28,200 bases of DNA from JAIXWP01 sp943372555 (GCA_943372555.1 CALRZB010000005.1:1-28200); one strand, 5' to 3'; shown: positions 7,823 to 16,879, counted from the first letter of the stretch. Made by a program: numbers and translations. Notes: generated by a model not told the origin, from the letters alone.

Positions 7823-9469
7823 ATGGAAAATTCATTGCGATTCGATCTTCCAAAAGAAAATTCATCAATCATCAAAGTGATTGGTGTTGGTGGTGGCGGT
7901 TCAAATGCCGTTAACTACATGTACGAACAAGGTATCACAGGTGTTGACTTTTTGGTATGCAATACCGATGCTCAATCACTTGACAAAAGCCCTGTTCCAA
8001 TCAAAGTGCAACTCGGCTCAACGTTGACTGAAGGTCGCGGTGCTGGTTCTATCCCAGAAGTTGGTCGTAATGCTGCTATCGAGAGCCTCGAAGAAGTGAG
8101 AGCACTTCTTTCTGAAAATACAAACATGGTCTTCGTTACCGCTGGTATGGGCGGTGGCACTGGTACTGGAGCCGCTCCTGTTATCGCAAGAATGGCAAAA
8201 GAAATGGGCATCCTCACAGTAGGTATCGTCACAATTCCTTTCGTATTCGAAGGTCGCAAACGTTCAGTTCAAGCTGATTTCGGTTTGAAAGAAATGCGCG
8301 AAGCTGTTGATACACTTCTTGTAATTCGTAATGATAAATTAAGAGAACTATACGGCAACTTGACTTTGAAACAAGCGTTCAGTCATGCTGATGAAGTCCT
8401 TTGCACTGCCGCAAAAGGTATCGCCGAAGTAATCACTCTTATCGGAACAGTAAACGTCGATATGAATGACGTGAAAACCGTAATGAGAGAAAGTGGTGTT
8501 GCTATCATGGGTAGCGGAAAAGCTTCTGGTGAAGGCCGCGCTAAACGCGCCGTTCAAACTGCGCTTGAATCTCCTCTTCTAAACGATAATGATATTCACG
8601 GAGCAAACTTCGTTCTCCTAAATATTACTTTTGGTTCAGACGAACTTCTTATGGATGAAATCAGTGAAATCACTGACCATATCCAAGAACAAGCTGGTAT
8701 GAACGCAGAAGTAATTTGGGGTTACGGTCAAGACTCTACTTTGGGAGAAGATATCTGTGTTACAGTTATCGCTACTGGATTCCAAGCTAAAACTGTAGAA
8801 AGCGTTCTTCCTGCTGCAGCTATTCAGCCAGTAAAACACGCTCTCGATACTCCTCAAGCAACAGAAGTAGTAAATAAAGTAGTAAAACCTACTGAAGAAA
8901 TTACTCCTGAAGCTCCTGTTACGAATTCATACACTACTCTTTCAAACGAACCTTTTATCAAAAGATTCGACCTTGAAACTAGCAATAGTATTTCTGATAA
9001 GCCAGCTGCACCTCAAGCTGATCTTTTCGCAAACGACGATATACCTGAACTTTCAACTATCAAATTGAAAAGCGAAGAACCAGTTGCGAACGAAAAATCA
9101 AGCTACATTCCACTTGACAACTCTCTAAGATCAGAAGCTTTCAATTCAAGTGTACCTGTAACTGACTCTATTACTTTCAAAGAAAATCAAGTTTCAGATC
9201 GCCCAGCTCGCGCCGAACTTATGGCTCGCAACAAGGATCGCGAATTGAAAATCAAAGAGTTTACTTTGAAATTGAAAACTCCAAATGGATTGACCGAAAT
9301 GGAGAACGAACCTGCTTATATGAGAAGAAAAGTTTCTCTAGATAATACTCAAAAAAGTAACGAAAGCTCAGTATCTCGTTTTACTCTAAGTGAAAGCGTA
9401 GATGAAAATGGTGAAAAGCGCACCGAACTTCGCGACAACAACCCATTCCTCCACGACAACGTGGATTAA
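7823..9469 (+). CDS. ftsZ: Cell division protein FtsZ
   Basis: The tubulin-like GTPase that forms the division ring at midcell. The GTPase core (about 15-325) has the N-terminal GVGGGG nucleotide loop, the tubulin signature GGGTGTG at about 110-116, and the T7 loop NVDMND at 211-216 that completes GTP hydrolysis in the neighbouring subunit. At 548 residues it is long because of a variable, acidic linker (about 330-460). A Bacteroidota-type tail follows, with an 'EPAYMRRKVSLDN' element and the end '...NNPFLHDNVD'. All catalytic motifs are intact, so it should be functional. The gene stands alone: the GGGPS-family gene diverges upstream, a terminator follows, and neither ftsQ, ftsA nor mur genes are adjacent. 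No Shine-Dalgarno sequence is visible; the ATG at 7823 gives the usual short N-terminal tail. Confidence 0.97.
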   Translation: MENSLRFDLPKENSSIIKVIGVGGGGSNAVNYMYEQGITGVDFLVCNTDAQSLDKSPVPIKVQLGSTLTEGRGAGSIPEVGRNAAIESLEEVRALLSENTNMVFVTAGMGGGTGTGAAPVIARMAKEMGILTVGIVTIPFVFEGRKRSVQADFGLKEMREAVDTLLVIRNDKLRELYGNLTLKQAFSHADEVLCTAAKGIAEVITLIGTVNVDMNDVKTVMRESGVAIMGSGKASGEGRAKRAVQTALESPLLNDNDIHGANFVLLNITFGSDELLMDEISEITDHIQEQAGMNAEVIWGYGQDSTLGEDICVTVIATGFQAKTVESVLPAAAIQPVKHALDTPQATEVVNKVVKPTEEITPEAPVTNSYTTLSNEPFIKRFDLETSNSISDKPAAPQADLFANDDIPELSTIKLKSEEPVANEKSSYIPLDNSLRSEAFNSSVPVTDSITFKENQVSDRPARAELMARNKDRELKIKEFTLKLKTPNGLTEMENEPAYMRRKVSLDNTQKSNESSVSRFTLSESVDENGEKRTELRDNNPFLHDNVD

Positions 9470-9495
9470 TTCGAAACCTGCAAACTTCGAAGAAT

Positions 9496-9524
9496 AAAGC
9501 CGAGCTCTCTGTCTCGGCTTTTTT
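9496..9524 (+). terminator. Rho-independent terminator of ftsZ
   Basis: A 9-bp stem (9496-9504 with 9513-9521), with core GCCGAG/CTCGGC and a small loop, is followed by a T run on the plus strand. It lies 27 bases after the ftsZ stop codon, in the space between two converging genes. Confidence 0.85.
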
Positions 9525-9536
9525 CATTTTATAAAC

Positions 9537-10433
9537 CTAGAAAAGCTCCTGTTGATTTAAATAAAGAAAGGGACGTTTAACCTCGATACCGAGCTTTGAC
9601 TTTACTTCATTAGAAAAATAAATACACGTCTCTGGTGTAACTATACTATTGGTTTGATGCATCCACAATTGAAACTCTTGTAGTCCTTTTTTCTTCCACG
9701 AGCCAATTCTATCAACCCAATCATTCAAGCGCAATTCATCTGTTGCATCCATATTATTACCCCCAAATCGAACAATACAATTTGGTGTAGTCAAACGCAT
9801 GTGCACGGCGTCTCTTCTTCCTGCTGTATCAGATATTACCGAACCTATTCCCAAATCTACCAATGCACTCCAAACCTCTTCTGCTTGAGCATTCCCGTCA
9901 AACCAGGACTCATGCCTAAACTCAATGGCCACCTTAAAATCTCTTGGCAAAGACGCGAGGTAGGTTATCAATTCATCAGATTTGTCTGACTTATAATTTG
10001 GAGGCAATTGGATAAAACTCGTAGACAAATGATTGCCCATTTCTAGGATAACAGTCAAGAAATCATCAGTCACTTGATCGCAATTTTTAAATCTTCGATA
10101 GTGACTTATACTCTGCGGAAATTTAGGACAGAACTGAAATGTTTCTGGAACTACATCCACCCATGAACGAACTGTTTCCTTTGTTGGAGTCCTATAGTGA
10201 GTTGCGTTCAGCTCTATTGTAGAAAATTGCTGTGCGTAAGCTTTTAGAAAATCCTTCTTTGGTGTTTTTAAAGGATAAATTTTACCCACCCACTCTGGTA
10301 TATTCCACATCGTTCCGCCTTGCAGAATCAATGGAATCGAAGACTTTCCATTCAAGACTTTTTTTGTCTTTATATGATCTGCTGGTAGATTAAATTCTAC
10401 ACCTTCTATATTATCGAGCTTACCGTATTTCAC
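9537..10433 (-). CDS. DUF72 (YecE-like) family protein
   Basis: A 298-residue soluble protein of the DUF72 family, a TIM-barrel fold whose reaction is unknown. Family features are a glycine- and tryptophan-containing entry segment near residue 45, 'STIELNATHYRTPT' near 71-84, 'FCPKFPQSISH' near 100-110, and 'AIEFRHESWF' near 170-180 with its conserved acidic and His residues. The start is a GTG at 10431-10433. I keep it because the N-terminal segment 'MKYGKLDNIEGVEFNLPADH' resembles the N-terminus I recall for Bacteroidota members, and no in-frame ATG offers a better start. It converges on ftsZ across the ftsZ terminator and is divergent from the small membrane protein at 10591. No function can be assigned beyond the family. 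Confidence 0.85.
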   Translation of the reverse strand: MKYGKLDNIEGVEFNLPADHIKTKKVLNGKSSIPLILQGGTMWNIPEWVGKIYPLKTPKKDFLKAYAQQFSTIELNATHYRTPTKETVRSWVDVVPETFQFCPKFPQSISHYRRFKNCDQVTDDFLTVILEMGNHLSTSFIQLPPNYKSDKSDELITYLASLPRDFKVAIEFRHESWFDGNAQAEEVWSALVDLGIGSVISDTAGRRDAVHMRLTTPNCIVRFGGNNMDATDELRLNDWVDRIGSWKKKGLQEFQLWMHQTNSIVTPETCIYFSNEVKSKLGIEVKRPFLYLNQQELF

Positions 10434-10590
10434 AAAATGAAATTAGGCTTGCAAGCTACTAAAGAAAAAAATCAAATCACTTTGGAAAAAAGCTGCGTGC
10501 CCGAAAGCATTATCAGTACTTTTCGCTGAGAAAAATCAGAATATTCTCTTGGATACAACATTTTTTATTCTCAACAGTTGAACTACACAT

Positions 10591-10989
10591 ATGCTAAAGG
10601 ATCAAGAAGAACTCATTTTAGACAAGCCAGAAATCCCATTAAAACCAAAGGATTATAATTGGCTTGGGTATTCTTCATTAGGGATTTTGACTATTGGAGT
10701 AGTTCTTCAAATGCTTCATTTTCGTTTTTGGACAGTGCTTGTTTTGATTGGTATGGCGGGAATGTCTGTCAGAAGCGTTTTGCTTTTTTTGCAAAAAAAG
10801 AGACCCGCGTTTGCATGGTTCTATTTTTCAGGAAGAATTCTACTTTTCGTGGCAGCTGGACTATATTTCTCTAAACTAATAATGGATCCCCGACTTTTCT
10901 ACCTGCCACTGTTGTGCTTTCTAATCGGACTAGGATTAGTCATGTTTTCTAAAAAAGATGTCTCGGATGAAAGCACCGATGACATCTAG
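10591..10989 (+). CDS. Unknown small membrane protein with four predicted helices
   Basis: A 132-residue protein I do not recognise. A charged, probably cytoplasmic N-terminus (about 1-24) is followed by four hydrophobic segments at about 26-44, 47-67, 75-98 and 103-120, and a short acidic C-terminus ('SKKDVSDESTDDI'). The loops contain Lys/Arg clusters (KKRP) that suggest which side faces the cytoplasm. No enzymatic motif is visible. The gene has its own 157-base upstream region shared with the divergent DUF72 gene. Its stop codon abuts the stop codon of the converging gene at 10990, with no base between. The open frame, ATG start and coherent topology support a real gene. Confidence 0.7.
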   Translation: MLKDQEELILDKPEIPLKPKDYNWLGYSSLGILTIGVVLQMLHFRFWTVLVLIGMAGMSVRSVLLFLQKKRPAFAWFYFSGRILLFVAAGLYFSKLIMDPRLFYLPLLCFLIGLGLVMFSKKDVSDESTDDI

Positions 10990-11490
10990 TTATTTTCGTT
11001 TTTCTTCAAGCAATAAATGCGCGTTACGCTCTCTCTTGAATTCTTTCACACAGAAAATGCTTGTCCAAATTGGGGCATAAAGTGAAAATAAAAATATGAT
11101 GCCAATGGTTAGCCACCATTCATTTATTCCTTTCCAGATAAAATTCCAAATTCCGCCATAATAAGCAATCGCTACAAAAATAATAGCCATAGCTATAGCT
11201 CCTATTACGCTAGAATTAGATGCTTGACTTCCTGAATTAGTGGTGTAATTCCAATAACCTACAACTTTGTTTGATGAGTCATGTACGAGGTCAACTTTAT
11301 TCTCATATTGAGCATGGTACAAACCATCGTCGAGACCGGTAAAAATCTGACCCCCCACTTTGATCCAACGCTGCGAGCCTTTGCTCTCGTAGCCCGAAAC
11401 AATAGAAGTTCCACTCTCTTGAACTGCACCAGAGATTAAAGTTAGTTTTGTGTCCGGAAATATTTTGCTAAAAAAAGATTTATCTGCCAT
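10990..11490 (-). CDS. Unknown protein with soluble N-terminal domain and two C-terminal membrane helices
   Basis: A 166-residue protein I do not recognise. Residues 1-90 look like a compact beta-rich soluble domain with several Gly turns and no signal peptide. Two hydrophobic helices follow at about 94-114 and 126-146, then a basic C-terminus ending in 'EEKRK'. The N-terminal domain is therefore likely cytoplasmic and anchored in the inner membrane. Its ATG lies one base after the stop codon of the OmpA/PD40 gene upstream (TAA-C-ATG), so the two are probably translationally coupled and may work together at the envelope. The stop codon abuts that of the converging gene at 10591-10989. No catalytic motif seen. 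Confidence 0.72.
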   Translation of the reverse strand: MADKSFFSKIFPDTKLTLISGAVQESGTSIVSGYESKGSQRWIKVGGQIFTGLDDGLYHAQYENKVDLVHDSSNKVVGYWNYTTNSGSQASNSSVIGAIAMAIIFVAIAYYGGIWNFIWKGINEWWLTIGIIFLFSLYAPIWTSIFCVKEFKRERNAHLLLEEKRK

Positions 11491-11491
11491 G

Positions 11492-13420
11492 TTACTGTTC
11501 TTGGTAGCTTAATGCTGGTCTTGAAAATTTAATCTCCGTTCTGCGATTAATCGCATGATCATTTTCTGAGCATGCTCCATCGCTATCGCAAGGATTCAAC
11601 GGATCAACTTCACCTCTTCCTTGTGCCATTAATCGCTTTTTTCTAACGCCATTTTTTGAAAGGTATTCAATAACTGCGTTTGCGCGACGTTGAGAAAGAC
11701 TCAAATTATACTCCTCTGTTCCCCTGCTATCAGTGTGCGAAGTTAATTCCAAATCGATATCCTCGTTCATCTTCATTATAACAAGAAGTTGGTCTAATTG
11801 AGCTTTTGATATTTCGCTAAGATTAGACGAGTTCAATTCGTAGTATACACGATTAATAATAAAGACATCATTCATCGAGATGACCACTTTATCGCCCGAT
11901 TCGTTGGTAAGCTCCACTGCTTCTTCATCTTGCACTCGCTTGTAGTATACTTCCTGAGCCAAAATCGGAAGAATCACTGTTCTTCCATTATCAAACATAA
12001 TCATTTGATCGGCCTTACATGAAGGTGCAAGTTTGAAAACATACTCCTTCTCAGGAACAATGTTTCGGAATGTAAAGTCACCTGTTTGTTCAGTATAAGC
12101 CACGGCTACCACCTCTCCCAACTCATCAACAATAGTAATAGGGATTCGCCCAAAACTTGAGATACCTCTTGTCGATTGTAGCTTGCCCGAAAGCGTTAGA
12201 TTAAGTACGCTGTTATCTTGATTTTCCAATTCCGGTATTTCGGAATATACAAATCTGAGTAATTCCAATTCAATTTCTCCTTTGGAATTAAAGCTCCATT
12301 GTCGCACCCTATTTCCATTTGCATCCAGCAAGTACAAAATACAGTGCTCATATAACATGGAGTTTATTCCTACCAATTTAACTTTATATTTCTCTTCAAA
12401 AGCCAAGTTCCGCAGGTCGATCACCCCTTGATTTGAAGCTGTTTGCGCTTCAAACAATTCTCCGGCCTCATTAAAGATTTGAACGGTAGCTTTTGGCAAA
12501 CCCATTCCTTTGCATTCAATTAAACCTGAAAAATTATTTCCATGGGTGCGCTTAACGACTTTATCAAAAACATACACATCCGAACCACCCAACCCGCGCT
12601 CGCGTCGCGAAGAGACCAAACCTCTATCGTCTTGAAGAAATACAATCATCAAATCATCTCCTTCCGAATTCAGCGGAGATTCGACTTGAATCGCATTCAT
12701 CCATTGATTTTTTTCCTCTGACTTGAAAAGTTCAAATCCCATGTCTGGCAACCAACCATTGGAGGCAAAATAAATATCGCCGTTAAATACCGATGGATTG
12801 ATTTCCGACGACGAGGTATTGACTTGACCGCCGCAATTCGCAGGTTGTGTCCAACCTTCTTTGGTTTTATAGGCAAACCATATATCTAATCCTCCTTGAC
12901 CACCTTTCCTATCACTAGAAAATACAAGCAAATTTCTTTCTGTGTCGAACCATGGTTGGGTATACGTATAACTATCTTGACAAAAAGGTAAAATCTCTGG
13001 AGAAGACCAATTCACTCCATCCCACTTCACGGAATAAATCCGCATTATAAATCCAGATTTTAATCCAAGAATGTCATTTGAAGTAGCAAAATACATGGTT
13101 GAATCGAAAGGGTTGTAGGAAGCTGAGCCTTCATCTCTTGTCCCTTTAAATTTCAGCAGAGGTTCGAGACCTTGAAACTCATTAAAGCTGCCTTTAATCT
13201 GAGCGCTGTAAAGTTTTTGAGCAGAGCCTTCATTCCAAGATCTACTTGACTTTGAACGTGCAGAGCCATTAGTCAGAAAAAATACGCCATCCTTGTATCT
13301 CCCGCACGCTAGATCATTTTCAGTTGTATTAAGTCCCGATACCGGCGTGATCTCGTAGTTCCACTGAGCCCAAATAGGCTGGGTGCAACACATCAAATAC
13401 AACACGATTAAGAGGCGCAT
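11492..13420 (-). CDS. OmpA-family envelope protein with PD40 propeller and carboxypeptidase-regulatory-like domains
   Basis: A 642-residue exported protein. A signal peptide ends near residue 18 (Trp-Ala-Gln); the two Cys at 11-12 do not form a convincing lipobox, so it is probably periplasmic. PD40/WD40-like repeats follow at about 30-290 ('FSSDRKGGQGGLDIWFA', 'SSRRERGLGGSDVYVF'), then two carboxypeptidase-regulatory-like beta domains at about 296-350 and 406-465, and a C-terminal OmpA domain at about 520-633. The peptidoglycan-binding signature is 'LELTSHTDSRGTEEYN' then 'NRRTEIKF'. The order propeller, CRD, OmpA recalls PorE, which links the type IX secretion system to peptidoglycan, but the TPR part and a PorP/SprF neighbour are missing, so that identity is only a possibility. 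Coupled by a 1-base gap to the small membrane protein downstream. Confidence 0.88.
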   Translation of the reverse strand: MRLLIVLYLMCCTQPIWAQWNYEITPVSGLNTTENDLACGRYKDGVFFLTNGSARSKSSRSWNEGSAQKLYSAQIKGSFNEFQGLEPLLKFKGTRDEGSASYNPFDSTMYFATSNDILGLKSGFIMRIYSVKWDGVNWSSPEILPFCQDSYTYTQPWFDTERNLLVFSSDRKGGQGGLDIWFAYKTKEGWTQPANCGGQVNTSSSEINPSVFNGDIYFASNGWLPDMGFELFKSEEKNQWMNAIQVESPLNSEGDDLMIVFLQDDRGLVSSRRERGLGGSDVYVFDKVVKRTHGNNFSGLIECKGMGLPKATVQIFNEAGELFEAQTASNQGVIDLRNLAFEEKYKVKLVGINSMLYEHCILYLLDANGNRVRQWSFNSKGEIELELLRFVYSEIPELENQDNSVLNLTLSGKLQSTRGISSFGRIPITIVDELGEVVAVAYTEQTGDFTFRNIVPEKEYVFKLAPSCKADQMIMFDNGRTVILPILAQEVYYKRVQDEEAVELTNESGDKVVISMNDVFIINRVYYELNSSNLSEISKAQLDQLLVIMKMNEDIDLELTSHTDSRGTEEYNLSLSQRRANAVIEYLSKNGVRKKRLMAQGRGEVDPLNPCDSDGACSENDHAINRRTEIKFSRPALSYQEQ

Positions 13421-13484
13421 ACAATTCGAAAAATATTAAACACAAATTTCGATTGATAGCACCATGAATTAGACTTCTAAAATA

Positions 13485-14093
13485 TTAATTATCAAGATCA
13501 GAAGGTGAATTACCTTCATCTTCTTCTTTCCAAATTTTATATACCTCTTCAAGATCTGAAAACCATTCCGCGCCGAACTTTCGAATAAGGGGTTCCTTTA
13601 GGAACTTATATACTGGCACTTGTAGCTTCGATCCGCACTCGCAAGCGGGTTGACAGATAGGCCAACGGTGATAATTTACACCTATATAATCTTTTAAGTT
13701 CGATAATCGAATCGGATATAAATGACAACTTATCGGCTTCTTCCAGTTGGTTTTTCCTTCCAAATAAGCCTTTTCTAGGGCGCACTTCGCTATGCCATGG
13801 TTATCATAAAAAACAAAAGAACATGCGCCATGATCAGAAACCAAAGTGGTAACCAAGTCACCATCATAATCCATTTGGTAAAGACCATCACGCTCTATAG
13901 CATCAATACCTTCTTTGACCATAAATGGCTTTGCAGCCTCGTAAGCCTCTTCCAGCAAGCTGATCTCAGCTTCTTCGAGGGGCGCGCCACTTTCGCCTTC
14001 CACACAACATTCACCTTTGCATGCGCTCAAATCGCAAACGAAATACTCCTCGAATATCTCCTCACTAATAAGGGTTTCTCCAACAATAATCAT
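13485..14093 (-). CDS. DUF3109 family cysteine-rich protein
   Basis: A 202-residue cytoplasmic protein of the Bacteroidota-typical DUF3109 family. Conserved Cys clusters are spread through it: 'CDLSACKGECC' near 20-30, Cys in 'GACSF' and 'AKCALEKAY' near the middle, 'PISCHLYPIR' near 120 and 'WPICQPACECG' near 145. The pattern recalls YkgJ-type proteins thought to bind a metal or iron-sulfur cluster; no reaction is known. The ATG at 14093 is immediately followed by the conserved 'MIIVGETLIS' start. A TAnnTTTG-like box lies 4 bases upstream of the ATG. It is separated by 64 bases from the OmpA/PD40 gene downstream, so the two could share a transcript. Confidence 0.88.
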   Translation of the reverse strand: MIIVGETLISEEIFEEYFVCDLSACKGECCVEGESGAPLEEAEISLLEEAYEAAKPFMVKEGIDAIERDGLYQMDYDGDLVTTLVSDHGACSFVFYDNHGIAKCALEKAYLEGKTNWKKPISCHLYPIRLSNLKDYIGVNYHRWPICQPACECGSKLQVPVYKFLKEPLIRKFGAEWFSDLEEVYKIWKEEDEGNSPSDLDN

Positions 14094-14097
14094 TTTG

Positions 14098-14105
14098 CAA
14101 AGATA
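14098..14105 (-). promoter_or_regulatory. Candidate -7 box of the DUF3109 gene
   Basis: The minus strand reads TATCTTTG, a match to TAnnTTTG, ending 4 bases before the ATG at 14093. The implied transcript would be leaderless or nearly so. No clear -33 TTG is seen at the usual distance. Confidence 0.38.
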
Positions 14106-14228
14106 GACTGACTGCCAAGGTATTCACACTAAACATCGGTTTATTTAGACAAACACAACTGCGAAAAACACGCTCTTATAAAAGGATATCATTAATGCTT
14201 ACATTTGAATGAACCTCATTCTTGCATT

Positions 14229-14429
14229 ATGATGAATCCCTTCCACTTACACCTTCTTTTTAATCACCTTCCAATCGTAGGCATTTTCCTATCGATACTC
14301 GTCATTTTTTCAGGAATAATTGCAAAAAATCAAACGGTAAAGAATGTAGCATTATGCCTTATTATTATTTCAGGCATTGGGGCATTCATTGCACACGTAA
14401 CTGGCGAAGGAGCTGGAGATTCTCACTAA
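14229..14429 (+). CDS. Shortened DUF2231-like membrane protein
   Basis: A protein of 66 residues from the ATG at 14229 (65 from the adjacent ATG at 14232); an upstream TTG at 14205 is less likely, because the family begins close to 'MNPxHxHLLxNHxPI'. Two hydrophobic helices lie at about 10-29 and 35-54, and the protein stops ten residues after the helix, just after 'HVTGEGAGDSH'. In the Bacteroidota relatives I know, this segment is followed by a conserved Glu/His-rich loop and two or more further helices, giving about 140-170 residues, so roughly the second half is missing. The stop codon abuts the stop of the converging DUF5686 gene. It may be a degenerate remnant or a genuine short form. 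Confidence 0.65.
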   Translation: MMNPFHLHLLFNHLPIVGIFLSILVIFSGIIAKNQTVKNVALCLIIISGIGAFIAHVTGEGAGDSH

Positions 14430-16853
14430 TTAGAAGTTCAAACTTGTCGTAATCTTTACCGTAAAGTTTTTAGCATTATCACTGAAAGCATAGTGACCAT
14501 ATCGATAAAAACCTCCCAATCCGAGTGCAGTAAATCCAGATCTGTAAAGATTATCAAACTGAATTCCACTTTCAAAATATCCTTTCTCCAAGGATTTTAT
14601 TTCCACGTTTGTTCTATTCACTTCGGGTGAATTGCCGTACATCATATTGTGCACCAATTGCAAATGAGGCTTGAACCTCGGTCGACTAAACAATAAATCC
14701 TTGAAATTATGGCGCACTTGAAAAGCAACAAATTGTGCATTCTGAAATTCATTAGTTCGCATTGTTTCAAAAGCATCTGGCGTATTTATGCTCCAATTAT
14801 TATGTGATCCCTTTGCATTGTAATAAAGACTAAACGGAACTTCGCCAATCACAATTCCACCTACTACTCTTGCTTTAAAATCGCCTACATTTTTTATAAA
14901 AAAAGTCTTTTCGATTGCTGCATCATAGCGATCAAAAGCAAAATCACCCTTAAGCATGTCATCCCATCCATGGGTGTACTTAAAAAAGAAAATAGGAAAA
15001 CGACCGCCAAGTCGAATTTCTCTTTCACCAAGCCTTACCAATTTTTCACCTGGAGCAAACCTGATTGATACCCCCGTTTCTGCTAATCGATATGTTGATT
15101 TCTGAAGCACCACTTCTCCTGATTCATTTGAATTGGGAAAAGAGTAATACACTATATCTTGAAATGGTTTCACAAATTGTTGATTCACAAAAAACATCGC
15201 CGTTATATTTCTGTACCATCGCCCGTTCAACTGACTTTCTTGCTTTTCATATCTATCCATTCGATTTACGAAAATTGGATAAATACTCCGTGTTGAAAAT
15301 CCAATTTTAGGCTCTTCAAACTGGTTACCTCCAGTTTCTCGAACATCCGATTCAATCGAAGCTTTGACCCAAATATCCCTCACTCGTTTTATATACACTT
15401 TCCCATCAGCCCCATATTTCCATCCTCCATCCTTGAAACCATATGCGCCGTACCCACCAATTGAAAATCTTTTGGAAAACAAATCGTTAGTATGAAGTCC
15501 AGCACCTAATCGAAATCCCTCGTAACTGTTGACTGCTACAAATCGATTGATATCCAAACTAATCTTGCCAATCGGCCAATACCCTTCCATAAATGACTTT
15601 AACCGATTTACCTTACGCTCCAGATTTTCCGCTTGACTTAAACTATCAACAAATCGATAGGTTTCTAAGTCCTTTTCATCCAATTCCGCAACACGATATT
15701 TACTCCAAAGACTATCGCTTTTTGAAACTGCGTCTTCTTTCATTTTCAAGATGACTGGAGAAAAATCCTTAGCTTTTAATTCCGGATTTAGCGACACATT
15801 CTGCACATAACATCTTCCCTCACCAATGAGCATCGATTCAGGCATAGCCGCCATAGGCAATTTGATTTCCGAAATCCATTGGTCAGGAAACCAAACCTTC
15901 CCATCTACTTTCTTATACTGTTGCTGAATCTTTATCTTCATTCCGGTTTCACTCTCATTTGGCTCAGCGACCACATGTTCTAAAGCATAGCCATCCGTAT
16001 TTATAAATAGCTGTCCCTTCATTCCAAGAAAATTCTTACCCTTTCTTGGTCGAAATGAAAGGGTATATACAGTGTCAACACCGATGAGTGTTGTATCCTC
16101 AATAATGAATAAATATTTATCAGGCGAGCCCTTTGTCAATGGTGACAAATACTTTGATGACAAGATTTCTACATAGTCCCCATAAAAACTAAATGATTGC
16201 ATTTGTGATCCCAACATTGCAAAATCTGGATTTTCTAATCCAGAAACACGCGTTGCAATTATCGTTTCTTCAGAATGATCTGGGGGAAGATATTTTCTGG
16301 TGCTTACGGTCTCAACCAAAAATAAATGCTGGTCATCCATTTCATTCTTCCCCTCCATATACTCAGCATCCGAGAGGCTTCTCTGCTTCACTCCCGATGT
16401 GTCAAAAACAAGATCAAAATAGAGTTTGTTATAGCAATCATAATTAAAAGATTGCGATTTCTCAGGATTATTAGCGTCTCGATTCGCAATCGCTTTATTG
16501 ATAATCCGATCTGCTGGATTTGCTCCCGGTCTAACAACTACCTCTTTCAAGTTCAGCGCTTGAATTTCCATTTCCAATCGCGATAACTTCAGCACATGCG
16601 AAGCAGTTAATTCAAGTTCATTGTAACCAATCAATTTGAATTGCAGAACTGACTCTAAGGAAGACACTGAAATAGTAAAAACTCCATCAATATTCGTATA
16701 AACTACATTTCCAGTTCCCTTTTCAATCACCGTGCAAAACATCAAAGTTTCATTGGTTTTCTCATCATAGATTTTGGATGACACTGTAACTTGACATGAC
16801 CCTGCAATGACATGAAAGAAGAAACACATTAGAACGCAGAGTCTTGGAAACAT
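14430..16853 (-). CDS. DUF5686 outer-membrane protein with N-terminal carboxypeptidase-regulatory-like domain
   Basis: An 807-residue outer-membrane protein. I place the start at the ATG at 16853, which gives a proper signal peptide (hydrophobic to 'AGSCQ', about 1-22); the longer frame from 16907 would put 18 non-signal residues in front and run through the candidate promoter. After the signal peptide comes a carboxypeptidase-regulatory-like beta-sandwich (about 23-105, 'VSSKIYDEKTNETLMFCTV', 'TNIDGVFTI', 'FKLIGYNE'). The DUF5686 region continues to the end and finishes in amphipathic strands with a terminal Phe ('TTSLNF'), typical of beta-barrels. Related proteins often sit near TonB-dependent receptors, but the substrate is unknown. 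Divergent from the radical SAM gene; convergent on the shortened DUF2231-like gene with no gap. Confidence 0.88.
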   Translation of the reverse strand: MFPRLCVLMCFFFHVIAGSCQVTVSSKIYDEKTNETLMFCTVIEKGTGNVVYTNIDGVFTISVSSLESVLQFKLIGYNELELTASHVLKLSRLEMEIQALNLKEVVVRPGANPADRIINKAIANRDANNPEKSQSFNYDCYNKLYFDLVFDTSGVKQRSLSDAEYMEGKNEMDDQHLFLVETVSTRKYLPPDHSEETIIATRVSGLENPDFAMLGSQMQSFSFYGDYVEILSSKYLSPLTKGSPDKYLFIIEDTTLIGVDTVYTLSFRPRKGKNFLGMKGQLFINTDGYALEHVVAEPNESETGMKIKIQQQYKKVDGKVWFPDQWISEIKLPMAAMPESMLIGEGRCYVQNVSLNPELKAKDFSPVILKMKEDAVSKSDSLWSKYRVAELDEKDLETYRFVDSLSQAENLERKVNRLKSFMEGYWPIGKISLDINRFVAVNSYEGFRLGAGLHTNDLFSKRFSIGGYGAYGFKDGGWKYGADGKVYIKRVRDIWVKASIESDVRETGGNQFEEPKIGFSTRSIYPIFVNRMDRYEKQESQLNGRWYRNITAMFFVNQQFVKPFQDIVYYSFPNSNESGEVVLQKSTYRLAETGVSIRFAPGEKLVRLGEREIRLGGRFPIFFFKYTHGWDDMLKGDFAFDRYDAAIEKTFFIKNVGDFKARVVGGIVIGEVPFSLYYNAKGSHNNWSINTPDAFETMRTNEFQNAQFVAFQVRHNFKDLLFSRPRFKPHLQLVHNMMYGNSPEVNRTNVEIKSLEKGYFESGIQFDNLYRSGFTALGLGGFYRYGHYAFSDNAKNFTVKITTSLNF

Positions 16854-16879
16854 AGCTGATGAAATTGAAATATGCGTTT

